From: Bacillus sp. FJAT-42376
GTDB lineage: Bacteria > Bacillota > Bacilli > Bacillales > Bacillaceae
Length of the DNA: 64,000 nucleotides
Assembly (NCBI RefSeq): GCF_003816055.1
Contig: NZ_CP033906.1
Span: forward strand, 496,001-560,000
Direction: 5' to 3'
The notes beneath the pieces were generated by a model. It ran no database searches, was not told where the DNA came from, and saw only the letters and a list, made by a program, of their open reading frames with translations. The position numbers were made by a program, and so were the translations under genes. Shown here piece after piece: positions 40,703 through 49,355 of the stretch. Positions within the stretch are counted from its first letter, which is position 1. Each line of letters opens with the position of its first letter.

Positions 40703-42115
40703 ATGCAGCACGATTGGTTTTCGGTCATTCCATTTTTGATTGCGATTCCTATAGCGATTAAGACGAAGCAGGTACTGCCTGGTCTGTTTGCCGGTTTGCT
40801 CGCTGGTGCTTATTTATTGCAGCCAAGTCCCGTGGGCGGCCTCAAGAAGATGATTGATATCCTTGTAAAGGGGATCATTGACCCGGGGAATATTAAAATT
40901 TTTATGTTTCTTTACGCTTTTACCGGCTTAATCGGAATGATTAAAATAGCCGGGGGAATTCGCGGGTTTGTAGAAGCAGCCTCTGCAAAAGTTCAGACAA
41001 AGAAGCAGGCCCTTTTTTTAACCTACATATCGACAATCGGAACCTTTGCAGCCCCCAGCTTCCGTTTTGTCACGATTGCACCCATTATGCGGGCGCTTTT
41101 AAAAAAAGTGAAGATGTCGACGCAGGAGCTCGGGTTTGTGATTGAAACGACGGCGACCCCGATTATAGTGCTCATTCCGATTGCTACTGCGTTCGTCGGG
41201 TATATGACTTCGCTTATTGATCTGGCTCTTGAAAATGAGCACATCAAAGCAGATTCGTATCAGCTATTTCTGCAGAGCATTCCTTATAATTTTTTCTCTT
41301 ATGTGCTGATTATCGTCGGCATCTATTTAAGTTTTTTTCACCATTCCAAATCGACGGAGGAAAGTGATCCGGAAAAGATCGGGGGCGGCTCCGGTGAGGA
41401 TGACTGGCACAATTGTGATCCGTCGGTAGGAAAAGATTTGCCGGAGCGGCCATGGAATCTGTTTGTCCCGCTTATTCTTGTGATTGGCCTGACTTTCCTG
41501 TTTACATGGTGGGACGGATTCCAAAAGGAGAAAGGTTTTTTTACAGCCTTTATTAAAGCGGACGTGATGACGGCGATGCTTACCGCCATCCTCGTTGCCC
41601 TGATTTTAACCTTTGTGTTTTTCAGATTCCAGAAGATAAAAACGGGGGAGCTGCTGAACAGCTTTATCCTCGGAGGAAATGAATTGATGTCTGTCATTGT
41701 GCTGCTTTCCTTTGTATGGGGGCTTTCCTCTGCGAGTGAGGAGCTTGGATTCTCCCGCTTTGTCACGAGTCATTCCCAGTGGATTCCGCCATCCCTCCTT
41801 GTTCCGGTTCTCTTTGTTTTTGGGGCAGCCGTTTCTTATTTTATTGGTTCCGCCTGGGGGACTTGGGGAATCCTCATGCCGCTCGGTGTTTCCATTGCCG
41901 CAGCCTCCCATCTTTCCCTGCCGCTTGTGATCGGCACCGTATTTGCAAGCGGCACCTTTGGAGCGTTCGCCTCTCCGTTAAGCGATGACACCAATACGAT
42001 TGCCCGGATCTTGAACTTGTCTGTCATCACGTACGCCAGATACAAGCTGAGGCCCGCGCTGATTGCTGCCGGGATTACGGTTGTTTTATACGGAGCTGTC
42101 TCATTTTTTCTATAA
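40703..42115 (+). CDS. NhaC family Na+/H+ antiporter
   Basis: 470-residue membrane protein with about 11-12 hydrophobic segments. The NhaC-family phrases TYISTIGTFAAPSFRF, SAWGTWGILMPLG and FGAFASPLSDDTNTIA are visible. A charged cytoplasmic loop (about 215-250) contains a Gly/Asp-rich stretch. The expected role is sodium or organic-acid linked proton exchange for pH and salt homeostasis; the exact substrate cannot be read. The start is ATG 40703 after GGGTGAG. Confidence 0.88.
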   Translation: MQHDWFSVIPFLIAIPIAIKTKQVLPGLFAGLLAGAYLLQPSPVGGLKKMIDILVKGIIDPGNIKIFMFLYAFTGLIGMIKIAGGIRGFVEAASAKVQTKKQALFLTYISTIGTFAAPSFRFVTIAPIMRALLKKVKMSTQELGFVIETTATPIIVLIPIATAFVGYMTSLIDLALENEHIKADSYQLFLQSIPYNFFSYVLIIVGIYLSFFHHSKSTEESDPEKIGGGSGEDDWHNCDPSVGKDLPERPWNLFVPLILVIGLTFLFTWWDGFQKEKGFFTAFIKADVMTAMLTAILVALILTFVFFRFQKIKTGELLNSFILGGNELMSVIVLLSFVWGLSSASEELGFSRFVTSHSQWIPPSLLVPVLFVFGAAVSYFIGSAWGTWGILMPLGVSIAAASHLSLPLVIGTVFASGTFGAFASPLSDDTNTIARILNLSVITYARYKLRPALIAAGITVVLYGAVSFFL

Positions 42116-42152
42116 AAAGACGTCCGGAGGGAAATCCCCCGGACGCTTTTTT
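42114..42152. terminator. Bidirectional terminator after nhaC
   Basis: CGTCCGGAGGG pairs with TCCCCCGGACG with A and T runs on the two sides. Confidence 0.8.
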
Positions 42153-42585
42153 AGATTCGGTAATGATCTGCTTTCCAATTTTGAATGCTTTCTTTAATTT
42201 TTTTCGGAGGCAGATTGTTCTCTGCCGCTCTTTGTGCAAGGCCGGGAAGCTCTTCATCAGAGGCGAAGCGAAGGGCAACAATTTGCCCTGTAGTAAGAAC
42301 CGGATTTAACAGCTTCCCTGTAAGTGCAAAATGCCGGAGATTTTCTTCTGCGCGGATGGCCCGATCCTGTGCTTTTAGCGGATAAATTCGCACTAAAATA
42401 TAAAATAAAATCAGACAGACCGCGGCAAGCACCATGAAAATGGCTGGAAGCAAATTTACCCCTTCCATGAGTGAACCTGTTGCATAGACAATCGAAATGA
42501 CAAGCAGGGCTAAAATCAGAACGGATAAAACATAATGGTAAAGCGGGTGCATCCTCGTATGATTGCTGTAATTTTGATTTTCCAT
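42151..42585 (-). CDS. DUF6526 family membrane protein
   Basis: 144 residues, function unknown. The start NHTRMHPLYHYVL is the family's hallmark, followed by two transmembrane helices (about 20-37 and 45-65) and a cytoplasmic helical tail with LRHFALTGKLL and TTGQIVALRFASDEELPGL. The end of the tail is charged. Convergent with nhaC. A hairpin at 42659-42680 (AAAGGAGGC/GCCTCCTTT) lies upstream but has no clear role. Confidence 0.82.
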   Translation of the reverse strand: MENQNYSNHTRMHPLYHYVLSVLILALLVISIVYATGSLMEGVNLLPAIFMVLAAVCLILFYILVRIYPLKAQDRAIRAEENLRHFALTGKLLNPVLTTGQIVALRFASDEELPGLAQRAAENNLPPKKIKESIQNWKADHYRI

Positions 42586-42799
42586 CGGTGTCCTCCAAAG
42601 GTTATCTATTCAAGATAATATATTACCGTATCTGTACAAAATGTCTATTCATAAGTGAAAAGGAGGCGCCTGCCTCCTTTGCTGCACCTTCTGTTTAAAC
42701 TCGTCCTGCCCAGTCAGGTTTACGGAGGGCAAGGCTATTACAAAAGGAATTTAGCCTGTCCATCTTGAACCTATAAGGAAAGGAAAGGAGCGAATAGCA

Positions 42800-43183
42800 A
42801 TGTCCAGTCAAAAAATCACCCCCTTCTTCATGTTTTCCGGCCAGGCAGAAGAGGCCATGAATTTTTACGTGACCGTTTTTGAAGACTCTGAAATCCTGCG
42901 TGTCCTTCACCATCCGGATGGAAAGGTTTTGCATGCCATTTTTAAACTTAAGGGACAAACCATCATGTGCATCGATAATACGAATGGAGATGATCACGCC
43001 TTTACACCGGCTCTTTCCTTATTCATTACATGCGATACAGAGGAGGAAATCGAATCGGTCTACCATAAGATTTCAGAAAACGGGCAGGTCATGATGCCGC
43101 TTGCGCCCGGGCCGTTCAGCCGGAAATTCGCATGGGTGCAGGATCAATACGGCATCTCCTGGCAGCTGAACTTTAATGAATAA
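42800..43183 (+). CDS. VOC family protein, PhnB-like
   Basis: 127-residue vicinal-oxygen-chelate fold protein of the PhnB / 3-demethylubiquinone-methyltransferase-like type. Marks are ITPFFMFSGQAEEAMNFYV at the start and FAWVQDQYGISWQLNF at the end. No catalytic reaction can be assigned. AGGAAAGGAG precedes the ATG. The last 8 bases overlap the next gene, so the two are probably cotranslated. Confidence 0.85.
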   Translation: MSSQKITPFFMFSGQAEEAMNFYVTVFEDSEILRVLHHPDGKVLHAIFKLKGQTIMCIDNTNGDDHAFTPALSLFITCDTEEEIESVYHKISENGQVMMPLAPGPFSRKFAWVQDQYGISWQLNFNE

Positions 43184-43706
43184 AGAGAAGGCGCTGCAGG
43201 ACCTTATATCCGGAAGAAAAGAGGGATTGCCCATCGCTGTCATGATGTGCGGGGTGGCGGGCAGCGGTAAAACCACTTTTGCCCAGCAGCTTGAAATAAA
43301 CGGCTTCATCCGTCTTTCCATTGATGAAGAAATATGGGCAAGCAAAGGCCGTTATGGCATCGACTTTCGGCCTGAAGAATACGAGCAATTGAAAGAAGAG
43401 GCAGAAGAGAAGCTGAGGAAGCAAATGGTGAAATTGCTCGCCAATCAGCAGTCTGTTGTAATTGATTTTAGCTTTTGGCAGAGGGCGAGAAGAGAGCAAT
43501 ATAAAAAACTGATCAAGGAAGCCGGAGGAGAATGGAAACTTGTCTACTTAAAAGTGGAGCCAAAAGAGTTGAGAAGCCGCCTCGGAATCCGAAACAAACG
43601 CTTTGACGCAAATGCCCAGTTCCCAATCACAGATGAGATTTTACGTTCATTTTTAGATGGATTTGAAGTGCCGGCGGGCGAGGGAGAATGGGTCATTGAG
43701 CCTTAG
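43176..43706 (+). CDS. P-loop kinase-like ATPase (AAA_33 type)
   Basis: 176 residues. Walker A is GVAGSGKTTFA (about 26-36), LSIDEEIW follows as the substrate-binding strand, and VVIDFSFWQRARREQYK is the typical motif of the small zeta-toxin/chloramphenicol-phosphotransferase-like kinases. The C-terminus carries a lid-like RSRLGIRNKRFDANAQFPITDE. Substrate unknown. It overlaps the VOC gene by 8 bases. No antitoxin-like partner is next to it, so a toxin role is not supported. Confidence 0.82.
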   Translation: MNKEKALQDLISGRKEGLPIAVMMCGVAGSGKTTFAQQLEINGFIRLSIDEEIWASKGRYGIDFRPEEYEQLKEEAEEKLRKQMVKLLANQQSVVIDFSFWQRARREQYKKLIKEAGGEWKLVYLKVEPKELRSRLGIRNKRFDANAQFPITDEILRSFLDGFEVPAGEGEWVIEP

Positions 43707-43872
43707 ACAAAAAGGTAAACAGCTCTAAAAATCGCCGCTCATCTCATGTGAGGCGGATTCATAAAAATACTTATGTGTCCGGTGAAATTTCATAATTTGT
43801 ATAATGGATGTCCTGCGAGTAAACTATAGAATGCAAGGACAAATTCAAACATTCACATGAGGAGGAACCATC

Positions 43873-44538
43873 ATGGCGAAACATATATTAATGGTCGTAA
43901 CAACGGCTGATAAAATGAACAACGGTCACGAAACAGGACTTTGGCTTTCTGAGTTCGGAGAGGCTTACGTTGAGTTCAAAAAACTTGGATACGACGTAAC
44001 CGTAGCCAGTCCGCTTGGAGGACAAGCTCCCGTTGACGACCGCAGTCTGGAAGGCGGAGAAACTCCACAGGAAATTCTGGATACAGCAAAGCATCTTGAA
44101 AACACATTGAAGCTAGAAGACGTTGAGGATCTCTCCATCTATGATGCAGTCTTCATGCCGGGCGGACATGGTACGATGTTCGACCTTCCGGACAACATCA
44201 AGCTTCATGAAATCGTCCGCGATATGTACGAAGCGGATAAAATTGTAGCAGCTGTCTGCCACGGTCCTGCCGGTCTTGTCGGCGTGAAGCTTTCTGACGG
44301 AACTCCGCTTGTATCCGGCAAAACCGTAACAGCATTCACAGATGCAGAAGAAAGAGAAACAACGCTTGATCAATACATGCCTTTCTTGCTTGAAACACGC
44401 CTTCGCGAGCTTGGTGCGAACGTTGTAACAAAAGAGAACTGGACAGACCATCTTCAAGCCGATGGAAACCTGATCACAGGCCAAAATCCGCAGTCCACCA
44501 TCAGTGTGGCAAAAGAAGTTATTAAACAATTGAGCTAA
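43873..44538 (+). CDS. DJ-1/PfpI family protein (Hsp31-like)
   Basis: 221 residues. The nucleophile elbow is AAVCHGPAGL with Cys129; the partner glutamate is in MPGGHGTMFDLPDN, and ETGLWLSEF near the start is typical of the Hsp31/glyoxalase III branch. Expected role: detoxification of methylglyoxal or glycated groups, or chaperone-like stress protection; not decided by sequence. It has a strong GAGGAGG site. The leader has a stem TGTCC...GGACA (43809-43841). A single-gene unit. Confidence 0.88.
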   Translation: MAKHILMVVTTADKMNNGHETGLWLSEFGEAYVEFKKLGYDVTVASPLGGQAPVDDRSLEGGETPQEILDTAKHLENTLKLEDVEDLSIYDAVFMPGGHGTMFDLPDNIKLHEIVRDMYEADKIVAAVCHGPAGLVGVKLSDGTPLVSGKTVTAFTDAEERETTLDQYMPFLLETRLRELGANVVTKENWTDHLQADGNLITGQNPQSTISVAKEVIKQLS

Positions 44539-44549
44539 CTTGAAGTACA

Positions 44550-44579
44550 GACCTCTCGCGCGCAGCGGGGGGTTTTTTT
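44550..44579 (+). terminator. Terminator of the DJ-1/PfpI gene
   Basis: CCTCTCGC pairs with GCGGGGGG (two G-T pairs), followed by seven T. Confidence 0.78.
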
Positions 44580-44680
44580 ATGGTCCTGGAATCTAATTCG
44601 TCACTCACGGAAATTGCCAACCTTGCGGCCATAATCCACTCTTTACCTTCATATATACCGTACCGCAGCATATCCGAAAG

Positions 44681-44798
44681 AATTGCGCAGATTTAAAAAT
44701 AATTACTTGAACAAGAGAATTGCACAAAATCCAGAGAGAATTGCACAAGATCCAAAATAATTGCACAATACCCAGAATAATTCCCGCGAGCCCATCCA
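44681..44798. repeat. Intergenic array, 20-21 nt pitch, core AATTGCACAA
   Basis: Six units start at 44681, 44701, 44718, 44739, 44759 and 44779 (steps 20, 17, 21, 20, 20). The core is AATTGCACAA with a variable second half (ATCCAGA-like); the second and last units are degenerate. It lies in the 662-base gap 44539-45200. The rest of that gap, up to the promoter at 45111, holds no gene I can support. Confidence 0.75.
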
Positions 44799-45110
44799 CT
44801 AAAGGCCCCTATTTTAGGGCGGTCCCCTTGGAACCGTTATCTAAATTCCTTAATAAAAAAGACTTAGCAGGCTGTTGGAATAGGCCGGGATAAATCCCGT
44901 AACCAACCTGTCCAACTACATTCCCGTGTGATATCGAAAGTAAACGATCCCCTATTCAGTATAACCTCAGATTTTCCGTAAGTTCTGCTGCAGATGTCAT
45001 GATCTTCAGCGGGGCTGATGCTAAAACACATAGTACCCCATGTATTTTCGAATAACGAATAAGAATATTCAATAAAAAGGAGAATGTTATAAACTTTTTC
45101 CATTTTTATA

Positions 45111-45139
45111 TTGACAGCAAACGGAAATTCTCTTAATGT
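45111..45139 (+). promoter_or_regulatory. SigA promoter of the BceB-like ABC operon
   Basis: TTGACA (45111-45116), 17 bases, TAATGT (45134-45139), 62 bases before the TTG start. Confidence 0.8.
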
Positions 45140-45172
45140 ATTAAGTGTACTAATTGTAATAATACACTTAAT
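45140..45172. promoter_or_regulatory. YtrA-type (GntR) operator
   Basis: ATTAAGTGTA (45140-45149) and TACACTTAAT (45163-45172) are perfect inverted arms 13 bases apart. The core AGTGTA, 13 bases, TACACT is the site known for the B. subtilis repressor YtrA, which controls ABC transporter genes induced by cell-wall antibiotics. It starts right after the -10 and so would cover the transcription start. Confidence 0.7.
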
Positions 45173-45200
45173 TCAAATAAGACTACAGGGAGTGTTGGTT

Positions 45201-47081
45201 TTGACTTTTAGCAAGCTTGCGCTGAATAACGTCCTCCGTAACGGGAGAACATATGCCGCCTATTTCCTGAGCAGCGCGTTTTCGGTATTTGTCTTCTTTA
45301 TTTATGCGGTTCTGGCCTTTCATCCTGAACTGACTGCGGCCAGGCTGAAAGATGCTTCAACCGGGATGCATTTCGCTGAATCAATCATCTATGTGTTTAC
45401 CTTTTTCTTCATTTTGTATTCGATGAGTACGTTTTTGAAAACAAGGAAAAAGGAATTCGGGCTGCTGATCATGCACGGGATGACGAAGCTCCAGCTTCGA
45501 AAGCTCGTCTTTTTGGAAAACATGGTCATCGGAATTCTTTCCACGCTATTCGGAATAGGAACCGGATTGCTTGCTTCGAAGGGGCTTCTGATCCTTGGAT
45601 CGTACGTCATCGGACTTACTCCGGAACTTCCATTTTATGTGCCTCAAAGTGCAATTGTACTGACTCTTTCAGCCTTTACCCTTTTATTCTTCATCATCTC
45701 GCTGTTTACCGCGGCTGTACTGAGAGGGAATAAACTGATCGATTTGCTTATGGATACGGAAAAGCCGAGACCTGAACCAAAGGCATCCAGGTTTCGTTCA
45801 ATTCTTGCCGGAATTTTGCTACTTGGGGGATATGCAGCGGCCATTGCTGCGAAGGGAGTAATGGTCGTAACCGCGATGATTCCTGTAACCATAGTAGTTG
45901 TCATTGGAACCTATTTTCTTTTTACACAAGCAAGCGTATGGATCATTTCAAAACTGAAGAAGAATGAGCGGATCTATTTAAACCGGACCAATATCGTCAC
46001 CTTTTCAGATCTATCCTATCGAATGAAGGACAATGCGCGGATGTTTTTTATCGTCTCGATTGTGTCGACCGTTGCTTTTGCAGCAATTGGAACTCTCGCA
46101 GGCTTCCGCGCGCTGATGACAAACAGCGTGAAGCAGCAGGAGCCTTATGCGTTTGTGTATCAGTCGGCCCCGTCAGATCAGCAAAAAGATGAGCGGATCC
46201 GTCAAATCGAGAAGGAACTGAAAGGGACAGATTATGAAAAACTGAGTGTTCCCTATAAGCAGCCGGAAGGCGGGAATCAGGCCTACACGTTTATGAGCCA
46301 GTCCGACTACAATCGCACTGCCGCTATGTGGAAAGAACCGGAGCTGTCTCTTAAAAAAGGGGAAGCGGCTATTATGCAGGAGGACCTTTTGTATCCCCGC
46401 GGTTTGGTAAAGGGGGATGAGCCACAATCGATCACTGTAAATGGGCTTCCCGGGAAAATAAAAAAACCGAAAGTATTGGAAGAACTGCTTTTCTCAATGA
46501 GTCTGTTTAAAGGAGATCTCGTTATCCTTCCCGATCAGCAGTTTGCTGCAATCAAAGCAGAGGAGAAATCCTACACGGCTTACCGGACGGAAAACGCCTC
46601 TTCCACACTTGCTGCAGGGAAGAAGCTTGAGCAGTCCTTCAGTCAGAAAGCGGATCCATCCTTTCTTTTTACATCATCAGCTGTAAAGATCGATCAGGTG
46701 AAACAGTCGATTAATATTTTCTTATTCGTCGGCCTGTTTATCGGCTTTGTCTTTTTCGCAGCCGCCGGAAGCTTCCTTTATTTCCGCCTCTATGCCGATT
46801 TTGAAGGAGATGTGAAAAAGTATCAGGCGATTTCAAAAATCGGTTTGACGGATAAGGAAATGAAGAAGATTGTCACCGTTCAAATGTCGCTGCTGTTTTT
46901 TGTTCCGGTAGGGGTAGCTGCTGCACACGGGTTTGTCGCGCTAATTGCGCTCGGCAATATGTTCGGTACAAGAATTTGGACAGAAATTGCGATGGTGCTT
47001 GGGAGCTTTATGCTGATTCAGGTCATCTATTTCCTCATCATTCGCATTGGTTATGTAAAAAAAGTGAAGCGAGCCATTTAA
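45201..47081 (+). CDS. BceB-like FtsX-family ABC permease (TTG start)
   Basis: Permease of the peptide-antibiotic (Bce/Yxd) type, 626 residues. The start TSFKLALNNVLRN-like segment (actual TFSKLALNNVLRNG), paired N-terminal helices, the KTRKKEFGLLIMHGM FtsX phrase (about 82-96) and a large extracellular domain (about 310-505) before the last helices match BceB. The start is TTG 45201, set by CAGGGAG 8-9 bases upstream; the frame reaches 45111, but that is the promoter -35. No two-component system is beside it, unlike typical bce loci. A YtrA-type operator covers the promoter. It is followed by its ATPase 13 bases later. Confidence 0.87.
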   Translation: MTFSKLALNNVLRNGRTYAAYFLSSAFSVFVFFIYAVLAFHPELTAARLKDASTGMHFAESIIYVFTFFFILYSMSTFLKTRKKEFGLLIMHGMTKLQLRKLVFLENMVIGILSTLFGIGTGLLASKGLLILGSYVIGLTPELPFYVPQSAIVLTLSAFTLLFFIISLFTAAVLRGNKLIDLLMDTEKPRPEPKASRFRSILAGILLLGGYAAAIAAKGVMVVTAMIPVTIVVVIGTYFLFTQASVWIISKLKKNERIYLNRTNIVTFSDLSYRMKDNARMFFIVSIVSTVAFAAIGTLAGFRALMTNSVKQQEPYAFVYQSAPSDQQKDERIRQIEKELKGTDYEKLSVPYKQPEGGNQAYTFMSQSDYNRTAAMWKEPELSLKKGEAAIMQEDLLYPRGLVKGDEPQSITVNGLPGKIKKPKVLEELLFSMSLFKGDLVILPDQQFAAIKAEEKSYTAYRTENASSTLAAGKKLEQSFSQKADPSFLFTSSAVKIDQVKQSINIFLFVGLFIGFVFFAAAGSFLYFRLYADFEGDVKKYQAISKIGLTDKEMKKIVTVQMSLLFFVPVGVAAAHGFVALIALGNMFGTRIWTEIAMVLGSFMLIQVIYFLIIRIGYVKKVKRAI

Positions 47082-47094
47082 AGGAGGAGCTGCA

Positions 47095-47856
47095 ATGCTT
47101 GAAGTGAAAAATGTTTCGAAGGTGTATGAAGGGAAGGTTTCCTATCGGGCGCTTTCCAAAATTGATCTGACTGTTCAGCCGGGAGAGTTTGTCGGGGTGA
47201 TGGGTCCATCGGGAAGCGGGAAAACAACCCTTTTGAACATGGTTTCAACCATTGATTCCCCCACAACCGGCGAGATTTTAATTGATGGCAAGAACCCAAA
47301 CCGGTTATCGTCCAAGGAGCTTGCGCTTTTCCGGAGACGGGAGCTGGGGTTTATCTTTCAGCACTTTAATCTCCTGCCCACGCTCACTGTGAAGGAAAAC
47401 ATCGTCCTTAGTCTCACCCTTGATGGGTTACGGGTGAAAGAGATGAATGAAAAAGCAGAGAGGATTGCACAAAAACTTGGCATTGCTTCGATTTTAAACA
47501 AACGAACCTACGAAATTTCCGGCGGACAGGCACAAAGAACGGCGATTGCAAGGGCCATCATTTATCAGCCGAAACTGATTCTCGCAGATGAGCCGACAGG
47601 AAATCTCGATTCAAAATCTGCCAGAGATGTCCTGCAGATTATGGAAACCCTCAACAAAGAAACCGGAGCGACAATGATGATGGTGACGCATGATGCCGCT
47701 GCTGCAAGCTTTTGTGACCGTGTGCTTTTCATTAAAGACGGAAAGCTTCATAACGAATTGAAAAAAGGAGACAGCAAGGAACAGTTTTATAAGAAAATCT
47801 TGAAGGTTCTTTCGCAGATGGAAGAAGAGGCAGGGGAAACGGCTGTGAGTTTTTAA
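47095..47856 (+). CDS. BceA-like ABC transporter ATPase
   Basis: 253-residue MacB/BceA-type ATPase, partner of the preceding permease. Walker A is GPSGSGKTTLLN (about 38-49), the Q-loop is in IFQHFNLLPTLTV, the signature is ISGGQAQRTAIARA, Walker B is LILADEPTGNLDS, and the switch His is in VTHD. GGAGG is 7 bases before the ATG. In bce loci the ATPase gene usually precedes the permease; here the order is reversed. Likely role: resistance to, or sensing of, cell-wall-active peptides. Confidence 0.92.
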   Translation: MLEVKNVSKVYEGKVSYRALSKIDLTVQPGEFVGVMGPSGSGKTTLLNMVSTIDSPTTGEILIDGKNPNRLSSKELALFRRRELGFIFQHFNLLPTLTVKENIVLSLTLDGLRVKEMNEKAERIAQKLGIASILNKRTYEISGGQAQRTAIARAIIYQPKLILADEPTGNLDSKSARDVLQIMETLNKETGATMMMVTHDAAAASFCDRVLFIKDGKLHNELKKGDSKEQFYKKILKVLSQMEEEAGETAVSF

Positions 47857-47891
47857 TAAACAAGGCCGTATAGAGAGAAGGGATAGGATTG

Positions 47892-48851
47892 ATGACCAAA
47901 AAGAAATTCAGGTTTTGGATTTTGATGAGAAACGTGCTGCTGGTTTTTGCGGCAGCCGTTTGTATCTTACTGGTGATCCATCAAGCAATAACGGTATATG
48001 AAAAAACGAAGTTCTCTGAAAAAGGCACATTCGTAAAAGTGAATGGAAGGAATATGCATGTCTATACGAAGGGGAATGGGCACCATACGATTGTTTTATG
48101 GAGTGGACTGGGAACTGCTGCTCCTGCATTGGACTTTGAACCGCTGGTCGATGAGCTGGCGAAAAATAACAGGGTAGCAGTTGTAGAGCCCTTTGGCTAT
48201 GGCTGGAGTGATTTAACAAAGGAACCCCGTACTGTGGAAAATATCGTGGAGGAAATGAGAGCAGCTTTAACAAAAGCATATATATCCGGTCCATACATAA
48301 TCATGCCGCACTCGGTTTCTGGCATTTACAGTATGTATTACAGCAATAAATATCCAGAAGAAGTGGAAGCAGTTATCGGAATTGATGCCTTGATGCCACA
48401 GGCGCTTGAGCATTTTGGAGAATCCGCTCCTTCTTTGCCCGAATATGTGAAATATGCTGCTCCAACTGGTGTGGCAAGATTAGCAGTTCATGCTATGCCG
48501 AATCAATTCCTTCCATTAGCAGAGTCTGGCGCGTATTCTAACAAAAATTTAACAATGACTAAAGCTATTTCATCCTGGAAAAGCTACAACCGGAATGTTG
48601 TCGATGAAACAAAGGAAATAAGAAATAACATTTATAAAACCGATCATTTGAAATTTCCTCCTGAGATTCCTGTTTTATTGTTTGTCAGGGAAGGAGATAA
48701 AGTAAAAACGGAAGCTAAAACAGCTTTTTATCAGACGCAATTAAGCAAAAATCCCTCCAGTAAAATTGTCCCTTTAAAAGGACACCATTACCTGCATTGG
48801 ACACGTTATAAAGAAATGAGCAGTTATGTAAATGAGTTTATAAAAGATTAA
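47892..48851 (+). CDS. Membrane-anchored alpha/beta hydrolase
   Basis: 319 residues. One N-terminal transmembrane segment (about 14-35), then an alpha/beta hydrolase fold facing outside. The nucleophile elbow is MPHSVSGIYSM with the catalytic Ser between His and Val, an oxyanion-type segment is LWSGLGTAAP, and the final His lies in GHHYLHW. Esterase, lipase or peptidase activity is possible. It lies 35 bases after the ABC ATPase with no terminator between, so it is probably the third gene of that operon. Confidence 0.84.
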   Translation: MTKKKFRFWILMRNVLLVFAAAVCILLVIHQAITVYEKTKFSEKGTFVKVNGRNMHVYTKGNGHHTIVLWSGLGTAAPALDFEPLVDELAKNNRVAVVEPFGYGWSDLTKEPRTVENIVEEMRAALTKAYISGPYIIMPHSVSGIYSMYYSNKYPEEVEAVIGIDALMPQALEHFGESAPSLPEYVKYAAPTGVARLAVHAMPNQFLPLAESGAYSNKNLTMTKAISSWKSYNRNVVDETKEIRNNIYKTDHLKFPPEIPVLLFVREGDKVKTEAKTAFYQTQLSKNPSSKIVPLKGHHYLHWTRYKEMSSYVNEFIKD

Positions 48852-48938
48852 TAGAAAAACTTGATACTAACAATGGTTATTTTCCATGATAGAAAAGAAT
48901 TTCGACTTTGGAAGGCAGGAGAACTCACGAAAATACCC

Positions 48939-49063
48939 ATTCATCATAAATCCCTGAAAATTCATTATAATGGCAGGCATTTTCATCATAAACCACTGGA
49001 ATTTCATCATAAATCAGTAAAATTCATCATAAGTGACTGAAAATTCATCATAAATCTAATTCA
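48939..49063. repeat. Intergenic array, 21 nt pitch, core TTCATCATAAA
   Basis: Six units start at 48939, 48960, 48981, 49002, 49022 and 49043 (steps 21, 21, 21, 20, 21). Each begins A/T-TTCATCATAA and ends with a variable CTGAAA-like half. It lies between the hydrolase gene and the convergent decayed gene. No open frame runs through it. Confidence 0.85.
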
Positions 49064-49088
49064 GCCTTACATTATGAGTAAGTTTACA

Positions 49089-49118
49089 CAAAAAAGACAG
49101 CTCTCCGGCTGTCTTTTT
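49089..49118. terminator. Bidirectional terminator next to the decayed beta-helix copy
   Basis: AAAAAGACAGC pairs with GGCTGTCTTTTT (5-base loop). It ends exactly at the stop codon of the decayed copy. The intact gene at 49869 keeps only the right half of this motif. Confidence 0.8.
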
Positions 49119-49248
49119 AGCTTTCCTTCAGTGTTTCCTTCAAAGCTTTATTCTGATAATCCGCTACATTGACAGGGCGGTTGTTGGATCCTTTTATGCC
49201 CTTGATGTTTTTTCCTGCGAAGATTGTCGTATGGCTCGTACGTCCTGC
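49117..49248 (-). pseudogene. Remnant of a second beta-helix protein gene
   Basis: Bases 49119-49225 match 49871-49977, the 3' end of the neighbouring beta-helix gene, almost base for base. The match then jumps to 50590-50605 (GTCGTATGGCTCGTAC), a deletion of about 612 bases, and breaks off at 49248 where a dispersed repeat begins. It keeps its own stop codon (TAA at 49117-49119). This is a decayed tandem copy of the gene at 49869-51101. Confidence 0.85.
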
Positions 49249-49298
49249 CACTCCAATCAACAGGTGTTAAAAATCAACATCAAGGCTTTAACAGAGCC
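49249..49298 (-). repeat. Dispersed palindromic repeat, copy 1 (left half)
   Basis: Read on the minus strand it starts GGCTCTGTTAAAGCC and runs to CTGTTGATTGGAGTG, matching the left half of the copies at 54128 and 62825. It is cut at the junction with the decayed gene. Confidence 0.75.
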
Positions 49299-49355
49299 TA
49301 AAGATGAAAAAAAGAACTGTGATGGTTTCTGTATGGAGACCTGTTTAATTAAAAT

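Noticed and set aside
41606-41911. Frames antisense to the nhaC gene
   Set aside because: Shadow frames within a clear membrane-protein gene; no start signals.
42659-42680. Terminator AAAGGAGGC/GCCTCCTTT
   Set aside because: No gene ends there on either strand and the T run exists only on the minus side, in front of the DUF6526 gene. It is left as an unexplained hairpin.
43176-43706. Zeta-type toxin of a toxin-antitoxin pair
   Set aside because: The P-loop and following motifs are similar, but there is no antitoxin gene. The partner gene is a VOC protein.
44864-45103. 79-residue minus-strand frame between the DJ-1/PfpI gene and the ABC permease
   Set aside because: No ribosome-binding site and no recognisable protein pattern. 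It is next to the promoter and the repeat array.
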